DNA of 64,000 nucleotides, from positions 22,604 to 86,603 of the forward strand of contig DYJE01000022.1 of the NCBI GenBank assembly GCA_020723285.1, written 5' to 3'. A program made the position numbers and the translations under genes. The stretch comes from Desulforapulum autotrophicum (GTDB taxonomy: Bacteria; Desulfobacterota; Desulfobacteria; Desulfobacterales; Desulfolunaceae). Under the pieces are notes generated by a model. That model saw only the letters and a list, made by a program, of their open reading frames with translations, did not search any database and was not told the DNA's origin. This document shows, in pieces, positions 35,287 through 44,791 of this stretch (positions are counted from its first letter, which is position 1; the number at the start of each line of letters is the position of its first letter).

Positions 35287-37239
35287 TTACTGTATCCTGT
35301 AGGCCATATGCTTGTATGTCCAGGACGTCCAGAGCGCATGGGCCAGGGCTGTTTCAGCCTGATTTGCGTCGAGGGCCGCAGGAATCAGGCGGTCAGCCCT
35401 GTAAAGATAGCCGTCGATTTTTTCACCGGGCTGGAGAATGGTCACCTGTTTGTCCGTCATGTAGGCCTGGTTCCCGAAAAACTGGAGAATGGCCCGGCCT
35501 TCGAGGGACGCGGGTTTCCGGGTGAGATCCCTGCCGATCATCGGCGTGTCGCAGGCAAGACCCATGATGGAAAGCAGCGTGGGGGCAAGATCGATCTGGC
35601 TTGCGATGTCCCTGTAAACCGACGGTTTCAAACCGGGAGCGATGATCAGGCCCGGAATCCGGAACCGTTGAATGGGCACCTGGGTTTCACCCCCCACATG
35701 GGAATTGTGATCGGCCACCACAAGAAACACGGTGTTGTTCCAGTACGGCGAGTGCTTCGCTTTTTCGAAAAAGCCGTTCAGCGCATGGTCCGCGTATTTC
35801 ACGGCGTTTTTCCTCGTGGCTTTCGGTTTCTCGTACAGTTCGACGGCGTTGTCGGGAAACTCGTAGGGGCTGTGGTTGGAGGACGAGAACACCAGCCCGA
35901 AAAACGGTTTGTCTTTCCGGCTGAGGAAATAGTCATGGGCCTTGTCGAACAGGTCTTCGTCGGATACGCCCCAGGACCCTTTGAATTTCGGATGGTCGAA
36001 ATCCTTTTCCTCGATGACACCCTGAAACCCGTTGCCCAGGAAAAAGCCTTTCATGTTGTCGAAATTGCTGTCACCGCCGTAGATGAACCGGGTGTCATAG
36101 CCTCTGTCCGAAAGCAGCCGGGCCAGGGAGAAGAAGTTTTTCTGGGATTTCCCCAGCTTGACCACACTTCGGGCCGGGGTGGGCGGAAATCCGCAGACCA
36201 CGGCTTCGATACCCACCACGGACCGCGTTCCCGTGGCGTAAAGACGGTCGAACCAAAGGCCCTCCTGGGACAGTCTTTCCAGGTGGGGGGTGACCGGTTC
36301 CCCGCCCAGACTGGCCACGAATTCGGCCCCCATGCTTTCTTCGAGAATGATCACAAGGTTCAGCGATTTTTGAGGGTGGCCCGAGGCCACAAGCGGGTGG
36401 AGGGTGGGAATGTCCCTGCTTTTGAAAACAAGGGGGTCGCCGGTGCTGTTCCGGCGGACGAGGTCCATCATCCGGGCTGTGTCCATACGTCCGTATTCTT
36501 TGGCCGCGTCCGCCTCGTCTTTCAGGCGGTACACGGCGTATAAAAGGGAATAGGTGCTGTTCAGGGCGAGATCGTTGACCAGGGAATCCGGTGAAAACGC
36601 CACGTTGCTGGGGTTGATGGGCCGGTGTCCCAACGATGAGCGGGCTCCCAGGAAAAGAAGGACCGAAAGGACGGGAAGTACGGCCAGCTTGCGCGCCAGG
36701 GTCCAGCCTGATCCCGTATCGCCGGACAGCTTTCTGAAAAACCTGAAGCCCAGGGCCGCTGTCAGGAAAAGGGCCGCGAGCCCTGCAACCACATGGATCA
36801 GGTAGCCTTTGAACAGCATGTCCGTCACCTCTTTGGGGTAAAGGAGGTATTCCACGAACAGCCGGTTGGGCCTTACATCGTATTCCGCAACATAGCCGGG
36901 GGTGATGATTTCCATGACCACGAAGAACACGGCCCAGGCGGTCAGCCAGAGGGCCAGGGCGTTTTTCCATAGGGTATGGGTTTTCGTGTAACCTTCAAGA
37001 AGCGGTGTCAGAACGACGGGCAGCGCCACGGCGTAAACCAGCGAGACCACGTCGATGCGGAGTCCGAAACCGACGATTTTCATAAACGCCATGAAATCGG
37101 GAATCCGCTGATGGTTCAAAAGAGCCAGAGCTGTCCGTGACACGGTCAGGAACAGGAGCAGGGTCAGAAAAAACACCGCTGCGGGATAGTAAGGATGGAT
37201 GGTTTTTTTGAGGGCCGTGGTTATTTTCATGCGACGCAT
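35287..37239 (-). CDS. LTA synthase/OpgB-like alkaline-phosphatase-superfamily transferase
   Basis: The product has five N-terminal membrane helices (to about residue 205) and a periplasmic sulfatase-type domain. Its metal-site motifs are VIILEESMG (first metal Glu), [13 protein letters not shown] (Thr nucleophile), [24 protein letters not shown] and [10 protein letters not shown]. This set is that of Gram-negative phosphoglycerol or phosphoethanolamine transferases of the LtaS/OpgB group. Target could be a membrane glucan or lipid A. As first gene of the arn run it probably belongs to the same envelope-modification programme. Start is ATG 37239 or 37230; neither has a strong ribosome site. 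Confidence 0.88.
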   Translation of the reverse strand: MRRMKITTALKKTIHPYYPAAVFFLTLLLFLTVSRTALALLNHQRIPDFMAFMKIVGFGLRIDVVSLVYAVALPVVLTPLLEGYTKTHTLWKNALALWLTAWAVFFVVMEIITPGYVAEYDVRPNRLFVEYLLYPKEVTDMLFKGYLIHVVAGLAALFLTAALGFRFFRKLSGDTGSGWTLARKLAVLPVLSVLLFLGARSSLGHRPINPSNVAFSPDSLVNDLALNSTYSLLYAVYRLKDEADAAKEYGRMDTARMMDLVRRNSTGDPLVFKSRDIPTLHPLVASGHPQKSLNLVIILEESMGAEFVASLGGEPVTPHLERLSQEGLWFDRLYATGTRSVVGIEAVVCGFPPTPARSVVKLGKSQKNFFSLARLLSDRGYDTRFIYGGDSNFDNMKGFFLGNGFQGVIEEKDFDHPKFKGSWGVSDEDLFDKAHDYFLSRKDKPFFGLVFSSSNHSPYEFPDNAVELYEKPKATRKNAVKYADHALNGFFEKAKHSPYWNNTVFLVVADHNSHVGGETQVPIQRFRIPGLIIAPGLKPSVYRDIASQIDLAPTLLSIMGLACDTPMIGRDLTRKPASLEGRAILQFFGNQAYMTDKQVTILQPGEKIDGYLYRADRLIPAALDANQAETALAHALWTSWTYKHMAYRIQ

Positions 37240-37374
37240 ATCCGTTATCTGTTCAGCTGTCTCCGTTCCATGATGATCAGAACGGCATGATAGGATACGA
37301 AGATTGCAGGAACCTTGCGGGTTCATTACATTTATGAAATGATTGTGCTATAAGCGGTGGAAACGTGCGTTTCT

Positions 37375-37493
37375 TGTTCCCAGACTCCGGCCTGGGAACG
37401 CTTCTGAGCATGGCTCCAGCCATGCATGGTGGAGGCAGGAACCTCCGTGAATGACACTCCCTGGCTGGAGCCTGGGAGCGCGGGAAATGATGT
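37375..37493. repeat. Cluster of hairpins in the divergent control region
   Basis: TTCCCAG...CTGGGAA (about 37377-37398), the palindrome GCATGGCT CC AGCCATGC (about 37408-37425), and GGCTGGAGCCTGGGAGCG (about 37463) form a chain of self-complementary units. They are similar to a dispersed 'upstream of CDS' repeat type. It occupies most of the 264 bases between the envelope operon and the response regulator, where both promoters should lie. Confidence 0.55.
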
Positions 37494-37503
37494 GAGGGAA
37501 AAC

Positions 37504-38178
37504 ATGCGTATTCTGATTACCGAAGATGACGAAAAAATCGCCGCGTTTCTGAAAAAGGGACTGACCGAAGCGGGTTTTTCCGTGGAGCATACCGACAACG
37601 GAGAGGACGCCCTTCACCTGTGCATGACCGAATCCTTTGACGCGGCGGTGGTGGACATCATGCTTCCGAAAAAAGACGGGTTCACCCTGATCGAGGAACT
37701 GAGGGGCCAGGGAAACAACACACCTGTCCTCATTCTCAGTGCACGGCATTCGGTGAGTGACCGGGTGAAAGGCCTCCAGAAGGGCGGCGACGACTATCTG
37801 GTGAAACCCTTCGCCTTCTCTGAACTCCTGGTGCGGATTCAGGCCCTGATCCGGCGATCGGGCGGCAGAAGCGAGAGTTCCAGCCTCACAGTGGGCAATC
37901 TCACCATGGATCTCCTGAAACGTCGGGTCAGCCGGGGCACCGAAACCGTGGAACTCCAGCCCAAGGAATTCGCCCTTCTGGAATACTTCATGCGAAATCC
38001 CGGCCTGACGCTTTCAAAAACCCTGATTCTCGAAAAAATCTGGGATTTCAGTTTCGACCCCCAGACCAACGTGGTGGATGTGCTGGTGTGCCGTTTAAGA
38101 TCCAAGCTCGACAAGGACTATCCGGACAAACTGATCCGGACGGTCCGGGGGGTGGGCTATGTCCTTGAAGAATCTTGA
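37504..38178 (+). CDS. OmpR/PhoB-family response regulator
   Basis: The 224-residue product has a receiver domain (about residues 1-118) and a winged-helix DNA-binding domain. Receiver features are the acidic pocket TEDDE, phospho-acceptor Asp51 in VVDIMLPKKDG, and Lys in VKPFAF. The second domain ends KLIRTVRGVGYVLEES. ATG 37504 follows GAGGGA. The kinase gene starts inside its last codons (20-base overlap), so the pair is co-translated. Its position next to and divergent from the arn operon parallels PmrA; regulation of that operon is an inference. Confidence 0.94.
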   Translation: MRILITEDDEKIAAFLKKGLTEAGFSVEHTDNGEDALHLCMTESFDAAVVDIMLPKKDGFTLIEELRGQGNNTPVLILSARHSVSDRVKGLQKGGDDYLVKPFAFSELLVRIQALIRRSGGRSESSSLTVGNLTMDLLKRRVSRGTETVELQPKEFALLEYFMRNPGLTLSKTLILEKIWDFSFDPQTNVVDVLVCRLRSKLDKDYPDKLIRTVRGVGYVLEES

Positions 38179-39568
38179 CCGGCTCACCGGACGCCTGAAC
38201 GTCCGGCTGGCATTCTGGTATTTTGCCCTGATCATCACCTGCATGACGGTGTTTTTTTTCATCGCCTATCTGTTTCTTTCCGAAACCCTGAAACAGCGTG
38301 ACATGGAGGAAATCCAGTCCGAACTCAGTGAGCTGGAATCCGAGTTCGGCAATGGCGGACTCGACAGCGTCAGGCAATTCGTCGAGATGCACTTAAGCTT
38401 GAGGCTCAGGAACCTGATGTTCATCCGCGTCGCCGATTCCGCCAATACGACCCTGTTTCATTATTCCCCTTTTGAGCAAGAGGATTTCGACATCTCATCC
38501 CTCGCCCGGACAAAACCCGAATCCAATGAATGGATACACCTTAATAACGGAAAAAAAGACAGGGTTCTCAGCATCCGGACATCCCTGAAATACGACACCA
38601 TGATCCTTCAGATCGGCATGACCGACCAGAACCGGACATACATCCTTCACCGGTTCCGTGAACAGGTCATGACCGGCATGCTTCCCCTTCTGATCATCGG
38701 CATGTTTTTCGGGATTTTTCTCTCGGGCCGGACGCTGAAACCTCTGCGGCACATCATCGACACCGTTGTGAGGATCGATCTGGGAAAAATGGATGCACGG
38801 GTGCCCCGGACAGAAAACGGTGATGAACTGGATGAACTGGCCCGATTGTTCAACGATTTGCTGGATCGGATCGACCGTCTGATCCGGGGGATGCGGGACG
38901 CTCTGGACAATGTGGCCCATGACCTTCGGACGCCGTTGACGCGGCTTCGGAACATGTCGGAACGGGCTCTGCTCAAGGGGGCCGAACATGACGCAGGCCG
39001 GGAAGGCCATGAGTCGGTTCTTGAAGAATCGGACCGAATTTTGAGCATGCTGGAAACGCTGATGGACATTTCCGAGGCGGAAACCGGGGTTATGACGCTG
39101 TCCAAAAAAGAGACCGATCTCAAAAAACTCCTGATCCCTGTTCATGACATGTATCAGATGGTGGCGGATTCCCGGAATATCACGGTCAGCCTGAACATCG
39201 AAGACGGGCTTTCCGTGTTCGCGGACCCGGATAAAATCGGCCAGGCTGTGGCCAATCTTCTGGATAACGCGGTGAAATTCTCGGATGAACAGGGCATGGT
39301 GGCCATTGACGCAGGACGCGTGGACAACCGGGTGTGGCTCCGTGTCAGGGACAACGGGTTTGGCATAGCGGAGCATGATCTGGACAGGATCTGGGACCGC
39401 CTGTACCGGGGTGACCAGAGCCGGTCTCAAAAGGGACTGGGACTGGGTCTCAGTCTTGTGAAAGCCATTGTTGCCGCTCATGGGGGGCGCATCGATGTCG
39501 AGAGTGCCAAGGGCCGGGGAAGCATGTTCACTGTCTGGCTGCCCGGCCCTTTAAATCCCTCACGCTGA
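38159..39568 (+). CDS. Sensor histidine kinase of the same two-component system
   Basis: This 469-residue inner-membrane kinase has helix 1 at about residues 18-40 and a periplasmic sensor of ~130 residues. Helix 2 at about 172-190 is followed by a HAMP domain (LSGRTLKPLRHIIDTV). The HisKA domain has His254 in NVAHDLRTPLTRLRN, and the ATPase has VANLLDNAVKF, VRDNGFGI and GLGLGLSLVKAI. The periplasmic domain is larger than the ~30 residues of enterobacterial PmrB and lacks its iron-binding ExxE pair, as far as I can see. The signal therefore remains unknown. Its 3' end overlaps the convergent flippase gene by nine bases. Confidence 0.94.
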   Translation: MSLKNLDRLTGRLNVRLAFWYFALIITCMTVFFFIAYLFLSETLKQRDMEEIQSELSELESEFGNGGLDSVRQFVEMHLSLRLRNLMFIRVADSANTTLFHYSPFEQEDFDISSLARTKPESNEWIHLNNGKKDRVLSIRTSLKYDTMILQIGMTDQNRTYILHRFREQVMTGMLPLLIIGMFFGIFLSGRTLKPLRHIIDTVVRIDLGKMDARVPRTENGDELDELARLFNDLLDRIDRLIRGMRDALDNVAHDLRTPLTRLRNMSERALLKGAEHDAGREGHESVLEESDRILSMLETLMDISEAETGVMTLSKKETDLKKLLIPVHDMYQMVADSRNITVSLNIEDGLSVFADPDKIGQAVANLLDNAVKFSDEQGMVAIDAGRVDNRVWLRVRDNGFGIAEHDLDRIWDRLYRGDQSRSQKGLGLGLSLVKAIVAAHGGRIDVESAKGRGSMFTVWLPGPLNPSR

Positions 39569-39931
39569 GCGGGTGATCAGCCAGACTCCGGCGCAGATCA
39601 CCACAATCCCGGCCCAGCGTGTGAGGCTCAGGTTCTCATGGAAAAACATGCGGCCCGCGAACGCGGCGACAATGTAGCCGATGGACAGAAGCGGGTACGC
39701 GTAGCTGACCTCCACCCGTGAAAGAACCATCAGCCACACCGCCACGCTGATGACGTAGCACGTTAACCCCGCGAAAATGAACGGATTGACCGCCAGGGCT
39801 GAACAGATTCTGAACGTATTCTGGATATGGAACTCGAAATATCCGATCTGTCGCATGCCCTGCTTGAGGGCCAGCTGGGCCGCCGCGTTCAGCATGACGC
39901 CAAAGACGATGAGGGGAAGGTAGCGTGTCAT
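39560..39931 (-). CDS. Small EamA/SMR-type membrane protein, ArnE-like flippase subunit
   Basis: The 123-residue protein has four membrane helices and the ArnE/EmrE-like pattern NAAAQLALKQGMRQIG in helix 1, YVISVAVWLMVLSRVEVSYAYPLL in helix 3, and a final helix ending GVWLITRSA. ArnE with ArnF flips undecaprenyl-P-L-Ara4N outward. The single gene beside an arn cluster suits that role, perhaps as a homodimer, since no arnF is present in the window. A general SMR carrier cannot be excluded. It lies 25 bases downstream of the MFS gene and convergent with the kinase. Confidence 0.78.
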   Translation of the reverse strand: MTRYLPLIVFGVMLNAAAQLALKQGMRQIGYFEFHIQNTFRICSALAVNPFIFAGLTCYVISVAVWLMVLSRVEVSYAYPLLSIGYIVAAFAGRMFFHENLSLTRWAGIVVICAGVWLITRSA

Positions 39932-39956
39932 AGTTATCCTTTCACAACTGATGCCA

Positions 39957-41204
39957 TCATTCTTTCACCCGGGTGTTCATGATAAACCCCAGGGTTGAAA
40001 CGGCAAGCAGAAACACCATGCCGTTCACATAAGATCCGGTGAGATCGAAAATCCGTCCCATGACAATGGTCCCGGTGGAAATGCCGGAAACCAGGAAGAA
40101 ATGGGCCATGCCCATGATTTTGCTGAAGTGGGCCACGCCGTACAGCTCGCTCAGGTAAAGGGGAACCAGGGTGACGAAGGAACCCATGGAAAGACCGTAA
40201 CACGCGGAAAAACCGATCACCCAGGCCGGGCGGTGCTTCGAGATCAGCAACACCGAGACAAACCCCAGGGCTGCCAGAATCCAGCAGATCGTGAGCAGAT
40301 TTTTTTTAGGGATCCGGTCTGCCATGTTTCCAAGAATCAGCCGGCCGCACACGCTGATCCCCAGGGAAAGGCTCCAGTATATGGACGGCCGCCCCACGCC
40401 CACGGTCCGCAGCATGGCGATGGCGTGCTGTGTCATGGCCCCGATGATCATGCCGTAAAGAAGCATCAGAGCGCACATGACGCGGAAGGACGGGGATCTG
40501 ACCGCCTGACGGAACGACAGTGCCGCAGCCGGTTCCGGTCCGCAGAGGTTTTCCATTCCCGGAGGTTCTCCGTCTTTTTCAAGCCCCATGTCTTCCGGCC
40601 TGTTCCGGGTGATGAAAAAAATCACAGGGAAAACAACCAGAAGGACCAGGGCCGCAAGCACCCGGTACGCGGCACGCCAGCCCCAGATTTCAAGGGCGCT
40701 CTGGGCGATGAAGATCATGGCCATGCCTCCGGTGCCGTTGCCGGTCATGATCAGCCCCATGGCCGCCCCGCGTTTTCTGAAAAACCACTGGGAAATCAGG
40801 GTCTGGCAGGGGATGGTGCCCACAAAGGATGTTCCGGCGAAAAGGAGCACCATGAACCCGTAGTACTGATAGATGCTGGTCATCAGGCTTAAAGCCGAAA
40901 GGGCGGTGACGATGATCAAGGATCCGGCCAGCTGCACACGGCGGACGCCCCAGCGCGACACGGCGAAACCGGTCATAAGGCTCTGGAAGCCCGAAAAAAA
41001 AGACGCCGCCATGAACCCTGATGAAACCTGGGTTTTGGTCCAGCCGAACGCGTGCTGAAGGGGTTCGAGGAACACGGACACGGTATAGAAACCCGAGGAC
41101 AGCCCGATGAAAAGGGCGGTGAATGTGGCCCCCGCCACCCACCAGCCGTAGTAGATCCCGCCGGTTTGGGGGGGCATGGATGATCCGGAAGATGGGTTAT
41201 TCAT
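39957..41204 (-). CDS. MFS transporter, OFA/monocarboxylate-type
   Basis: The 415-residue product has 12 membrane helices and begins, after a short cytosolic stretch, with IYYGWWVAGATFTALFIG, the YGWWV start of oxalate/formate antiporter-type and monocarboxylate-type carriers. GFAVSRWGVRRVQ follows helix 2, as in the MFS A-motif. Substrate cannot be told from sequence; small carboxylates are the family norm. Its ATG overlaps the fic stop by eight bases, so the two are translated together, an odd pairing. arnE-like follows 25 bases on. Confidence 0.88.
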   Translation of the reverse strand: MNNPSSGSSMPPQTGGIYYGWWVAGATFTALFIGLSSGFYTVSVFLEPLQHAFGWTKTQVSSGFMAASFFSGFQSLMTGFAVSRWGVRRVQLAGSLIIVTALSALSLMTSIYQYYGFMVLLFAGTSFVGTIPCQTLISQWFFRKRGAAMGLIMTGNGTGGMAMIFIAQSALEIWGWRAAYRVLAALVLLVVFPVIFFITRNRPEDMGLEKDGEPPGMENLCGPEPAAALSFRQAVRSPSFRVMCALMLLYGMIIGAMTQHAIAMLRTVGVGRPSIYWSLSLGISVCGRLILGNMADRIPKKNLLTICWILAALGFVSVLLISKHRPAWVIGFSACYGLSMGSFVTLVPLYLSELYGVAHFSKIMGMAHFFLVSGISTGTIVMGRIFDLTGSYVNGMVFLLAVSTLGFIMNTRVKE

Positions 41205-42288
41205 CGATGTCGTCTTGCTCGCTTTGAACGGCCAGGATATGGAACAGGGAGCGGTTGATGTAATAATTGGAACGACCCAGTTTCTCTTTTTTCAAAAAAC
41301 CGCCGTCGCTCAGGGCGTCCAGGTATTTTGTCGCGGTCAGCCGGGATACGTTCAGGTCCCGTTCAAAATAATCGATTTTAGTGTAGGGATGGAAAAAAAG
41401 GCTGTTGATCAGATCCTGGCTGTAGAATTTATAACGGCTCCGTATCCGGTGTTTATAGTCCATGTGGGCCTTGGCGATGGCTTTGACCATGGTGATGGTT
41501 TTCCGGGATGTCTGCTCCACCGCTTCAAGTATGTAGAGAATCCAGGTTTCCCATTCATCATGTTCCCTGACAGCCTGAAGGAGCCGGTAATATTCAGCTT
41601 TGTGCCTGACGATGTAACGGCTGAGATAAAGAACCGGAATATTCAGAAGACCTTTCTGGACAAGATACAACACGTTGATGATTCGTCCTGTTCGACCGTT
41701 ACCGTCGTAAAACGGATGAATGCTTTCAAACTGATAATGGATCATGGCCATTTTCACCAGGGGATCGGCGTCAAAATATTCATCGTCGTTGATGAAACGC
41801 TCAAGGTTGTCCATCAGGCGCATGACATCGTCGGGGTTTTGAGGCGGGGTGTAAACCGTTTCTCCGGTCTGTTCGTTTTTCAGTTCCGTTCCGGGGAGTT
41901 TTCGGAATCCCGCCCTGTTTCTTTCAAGCTCCGCCTGAATGTCCGCGATATGGTTTTTTGTGAGAAGCCTGTTTTGGACAACCCGTATATGCCCGATTCG
42001 AAGGGCGCTGACATAGTTTCGAACTTCTTTGGCCGCCGCGTTAATGGCGAAATCCGGGAAAAGGTCATCCTGGAACAGTTCATCGTGGGTTGTGATGATG
42101 TTCTCAATGGAGGAGCTGTCTTTCGCTTCCTGGAGAGACAAGGTGTTAATCAGGATCTCCTGATTGGGTATGGTTTCAGAGAGTCCTTTCAATTCAGCAA
42201 GATACCGGTTGGCGCTTGCCGCTTTCCTCAGGATGGCGCGTGTCTCGACGTCGGCGTCGGGGGGAAGAAACGGCAACTCGGATGGCAT
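41197..42288 (-). CDS. Fic-family AMPylator with N-terminal inhibitory motif and C-terminal HTH
   Basis: Fic proteins usually transfer AMP to Ser, Thr or Tyr of target proteins. The full active motif HPFYDGNGRTGR is at residues 191-202. An inhibitory helix motif S-x3-E-N (SSSIEN, residues 58-63) stands near the N-terminus, which places it in class II and predicts self-inhibition. The last ~80 residues look like a winged helix (YFERDLNVSRLTATKYLDAL). The 363-residue size is usual for Fic/DOC proteins of this layout. GGAG precedes the ATG. Two 41-base tandem repeats lie just upstream and could be its own operator. Confidence 0.95.
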   Translation of the reverse strand: MPSELPFLPPDADVETRAILRKAASANRYLAELKGLSETIPNQEILINTLSLQEAKDSSSIENIITTHDELFQDDLFPDFAINAAAKEVRNYVSALRIGHIRVVQNRLLTKNHIADIQAELERNRAGFRKLPGTELKNEQTGETVYTPPQNPDDVMRLMDNLERFINDDEYFDADPLVKMAMIHYQFESIHPFYDGNGRTGRIINVLYLVQKGLLNIPVLYLSRYIVRHKAEYYRLLQAVREHDEWETWILYILEAVEQTSRKTITMVKAIAKAHMDYKHRIRSRYKFYSQDLINSLFFHPYTKIDYFERDLNVSRLTATKYLDALSDGGFLKKEKLGRSNYYINRSLFHILAVQSEQDDIDE

Positions 42289-42346
42289 CGGGAGTCTCCT
42301 TTGGATAGATTTTTACATAAACGCCGGTCAATCCTTGTCGTCACGA

Positions 42347-42428
42347 ACGATATGCATAAAAAAACGCGTTTTCTATACATGACGCAAACGATATGCATAA
42401 AAAAACGCATTTTCTATACATGATGCAT
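42347..42428. repeat. Two tandem 41-bp repeats upstream of fic
   Basis: Units 42347-42387 and 42388-42428 differ at three positions. Each contains TATGCATA and CTATACATGA. The first has the perfect 12-base palindrome AAAACGCGTTTT (42361-42372), which in the second copy has one mismatch. They lie 59 bases from the fic start codon and next to the end of the TPR gene, a place expected for a promoter with operators. Confidence 0.85.
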
Positions 42429-42448
42429 TCCCGTCCCAGCTGTCCCGG

Positions 42449-43219
42449 TCACTGGGTGATCAGCTTCATCAGATCCTTGATCCTGGCCTTGGCCTGATCG
42501 GAAATGGCGCTGTCGGGCTGGATGCGACTGACATCGGTGTACGCTTCGATGGCTTCGTCGTATTTTTTCATCTGGGTGTAGATATCACCCAGGTCCATGT
42601 AAAGCTGGGGGAATTTAGGGGATTTTTCAGCGGCTTTGTGGAAATACTCCAGGGCCTGGTCCAGCTTTCCTGTGTCCTTGTACACCAGCCCCAGTCCCCT
42701 CAGGGCGAGAATGAAACCGTGCTGGACCTTGAGGGACTGGTTGTAATAATCGATGGCGGTGTCGTATTCCTTTTTGTTGTAGTAGGCCCAGCCCAGGTTG
42801 TACAACGGGAAATGGGGTGTGGCGTAGATCAGGTCGGTGGACAGTTCCTTGAACACCGTGATGGCCTCGTCCCACTGACCTGACAGAAGGTAAGCCGACC
42901 CCAGGTTGTTTTTTCCCGGCGCGTAAGATGGGGAGAGATCCAGGGACTTTTTGAAATGAACGATGGCCAGATCGTATTTTTCCTTGGCCACGTACGCTTT
43001 TCCAAGGTCGTCCTGAAGGAGGTAGTCCTTGCCGTAGGCTTCTTCAGCCTCAAGGAAATACCTGAGGGCTCCGGAGTAATCGCCTTTGTCCATGTAGGCT
43101 TCGCCCACCCGTCGATTGTTTTCAGAAAGGGTCATGGCTTTCTGTCTTCCCGCACAGGCGAAAAAAGTCAGGGCTGTAAGAACAATCAGGATCGTTCCCG
43201 GCAATCGGCGTTGTGTCAT
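42449..43219 (-). CDS. TPR-repeat lipoprotein (PilF/PilW-like)
   Basis: The 256-residue product has a signal peptide ending in the lipobox-like FFAC at about residues 19-22. Six tetratricopeptide repeats follow (units such as YMDKGDYSGALRYFLEAEEA, YVAKEKYDLAIVHFKKSLDL, YNKKEYDTAIDYYNQSLKV). PilF/PilW lipoproteins of this build guide secretin assembly in type IV pili. No pilus genes are near, so the assignment stays at fold level. GGAG lies nine bases before the start. It ends 20 bases from the tandem repeats. Confidence 0.85.
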   Translation of the reverse strand: MTQRRLPGTILIVLTALTFFACAGRQKAMTLSENNRRVGEAYMDKGDYSGALRYFLEAEEAYGKDYLLQDDLGKAYVAKEKYDLAIVHFKKSLDLSPSYAPGKNNLGSAYLLSGQWDEAITVFKELSTDLIYATPHFPLYNLGWAYYNKKEYDTAIDYYNQSLKVQHGFILALRGLGLVYKDTGKLDQALEYFHKAAEKSPKFPQLYMDLGDIYTQMKKYDEAIEAYTDVSRIQPDSAISDQAKARIKDLMKLITQ

Positions 43220-43288
43220 AGCATCATACTCCGGACAGGTTTCAGTGATAACGGCATCCTTTTTTAAAATCCCTTCAGCCTTAAGCGG

Positions 43289-44791
43289 CTATTGTTTTTC
43301 CAGATTCAGAAGACCGGCGATTTCCGTTGCGATCCTGGATACGTATCGGTTCAGGTCCTCGCCTGACAGCGGTTTTTCCGCTGTCGGCACCGTGTCAAGA
43401 TCTTCGGGATGAACGAAAACCGGATGGTTGACGAGGCTTGCATCGGGAACCACTTCGAATTCCGCAGGGAAGCTGTTTTCGAAATACATATCCTGGAATC
43501 CGGCGAACTTCAGGGCGTGGGCCGTGGAATCCACGATGGCCGTGGCATCTTTGGGAACAAGTCCCTGATTCACGGCTTTCACAAGACCCGCTAAGCTTTC
43601 ACCGCCCTGGGTGCAGGCGATGTGCCCGTTACGGTTGGCCAGAAGCTCCCAGTCCATGATCTCCTGCTCGGTGACTTCCACCACGAACACATTTTTACGC
43701 CCGGACAGCGCGTTGTACCGTTCCACCCGGTCGATGACCCTGGGCATGGACACGGGGTTTCCGATCATGGCGGCCTGGGCCACGCTGGGCTTCACGGCCA
43801 CCGGGACAAACGTCCGCTTGCTGGCGTCGGGTTCCAGGTAGTATCTGTAGACCGGGTTGGCGTGGCTGCTCTGAACGCCGATGACCGTGGGCAGGGCGTC
43901 GATGATGCCCGCCTCGAAAAATTTGATGAACCCGCTCATCACGGCGGTGATGTTTCCGGCGTTGCCGATGGGAACCACCACCACTTTCCCTTCGAGATCG
44001 TACTCGAAATCCTGTGCGATTTCATAGGAATAGGATTCCTGACCCAGGATGCGCCAGGCGTTCTTGGAGTTTAGGAGCGCCACCTGATAGCGGGTGGACA
44101 GGTCTTCCACCACCTTCATGCAGTCGTCGAACACGCCGGGGATTTCGAACACTCTGGCCCCGCTGCCCAGGGGCTGGGCCAGCTGCTGGGGCGTGACTTT
44201 CTTGCTGGGTAGAATCACGGCGGATTTGATGTCGGGCTGGAGGTACGAGGCGTAAAGAGCCGCCGCCGCCGACGTGTCGCCGGTGGAGGCGCAGATGGCC
44301 AGAACATCTTTGGCCATGCCGGTCTGGATCAGGTAACGGATGTAGCTCAACGCGCTGGCCATGCCCCGGTCCTTGAACGACGCGCTGGGATTCTGCCCAT
44401 CATTTTTATAATAGAACCGGACCCCCGCTTTTTCCTGGAGAAACCGGTTGGCCTCGATCATCGGTGTGTGTCCTTCGCCCAGGTAAACCACGGAGTCCAG
44501 GGGAACCACGGGGCCGATGAATTCATGATAGCGGTAGATCCCTTTGAGGGCGGGCATGTTCAGCATACGACGGTAATCGAAGATCTCCCGCCATGTTTTC
44601 CCGTCGACCGCCGAGATCCGTTCGGGCCTCTTGTCGGTCAGGAGAAGCACGCTGCCGCATTCCGGGCAGACGTAGAGAAGCCGGCTGATGCCGAATTCCG
44701 ATTGACAGGCCAGACAGGAGTAGACCATCTCGCCCTTGGCGTCAGGAATGAGATGGGCCTGAATATGTGATGGAAAATGTTCTATTTTCAT
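43289..44791 (-). CDS. thrC: Threonine synthase
   Basis: Threonine synthase converts O-phosphohomoserine to threonine with PLP. The product has an N-terminal zinc-ribbon-like part (CLAC and CPEC pairs at about residues 24-49). The PLP-binding lysine is in [11 protein letters not shown], and [14 protein letters not shown] is the phosphate-binding loop. ATG 44791 has AAAGGA and gives 500 residues. The frame extends to 45010, but that part is serS read out of frame. The start overlaps the serS stop (ATGA). Synteny of the two aminoacyl/amino-acid genes suggests one transcript. Confidence 0.95.
   Translation of the reverse strand: MKIEHFPSHIQAHLIPDAKGEMVYSCLACQSEFGISRLLYVCPECGSVLLLTDKRPERISAVDGKTWREIFDYRRMLNMPALKGIYRYHEFIGPVVPLDSVVYLGEGHTPMIEANRFLQEKAGVRFYYKNDGQNPSASFKDRGMASALSYIRYLIQTGMAKDVLAICASTGDTSAAAALYASYLQPDIKSAVILPSKKVTPQQLAQPLGSGARVFEIPGVFDDCMKVVEDLSTRYQVALLNSKNAWRILGQESYSYEIAQDFEYDLEGKVVVVPIGNAGNITAVMSGFIKFFEAGIIDALPTVIGVQSSHANPVYRYYLEPDASKRTFVPVAVKPSVAQAAMIGNPVSMPRVIDRVERYNALSGRKNVFVVEVTEQEIMDWELLANRNGHIACTQGGESLAGLVKAVNQGLVPKDATAIVDSTAHALKFAGFQDMYFENSFPAEFEVVPDASLVNHPVFVHPEDLDTVPTAEKPLSGEDLNRYVSRIATEIAGLLNLEKQ

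Noticed and set aside
35158..36543. 461-codon open frame on the plus strand
   Set aside because: Antisense to arnB and the LTA-synthase-like gene, both with clear domains and motifs.
39560..39931. Calling the SMR-like gene a multidrug efflux pump
   Set aside because: Sequence alone allows it, but proximity to the arn cluster favours an ArnE-like role; left without a gene symbol.
42347..42428. Tandem 41-bp repeats as an attachment site of an integrated element
   Set aside because: No integrase, tRNA or change of composition is adjacent; an operator role fits better.
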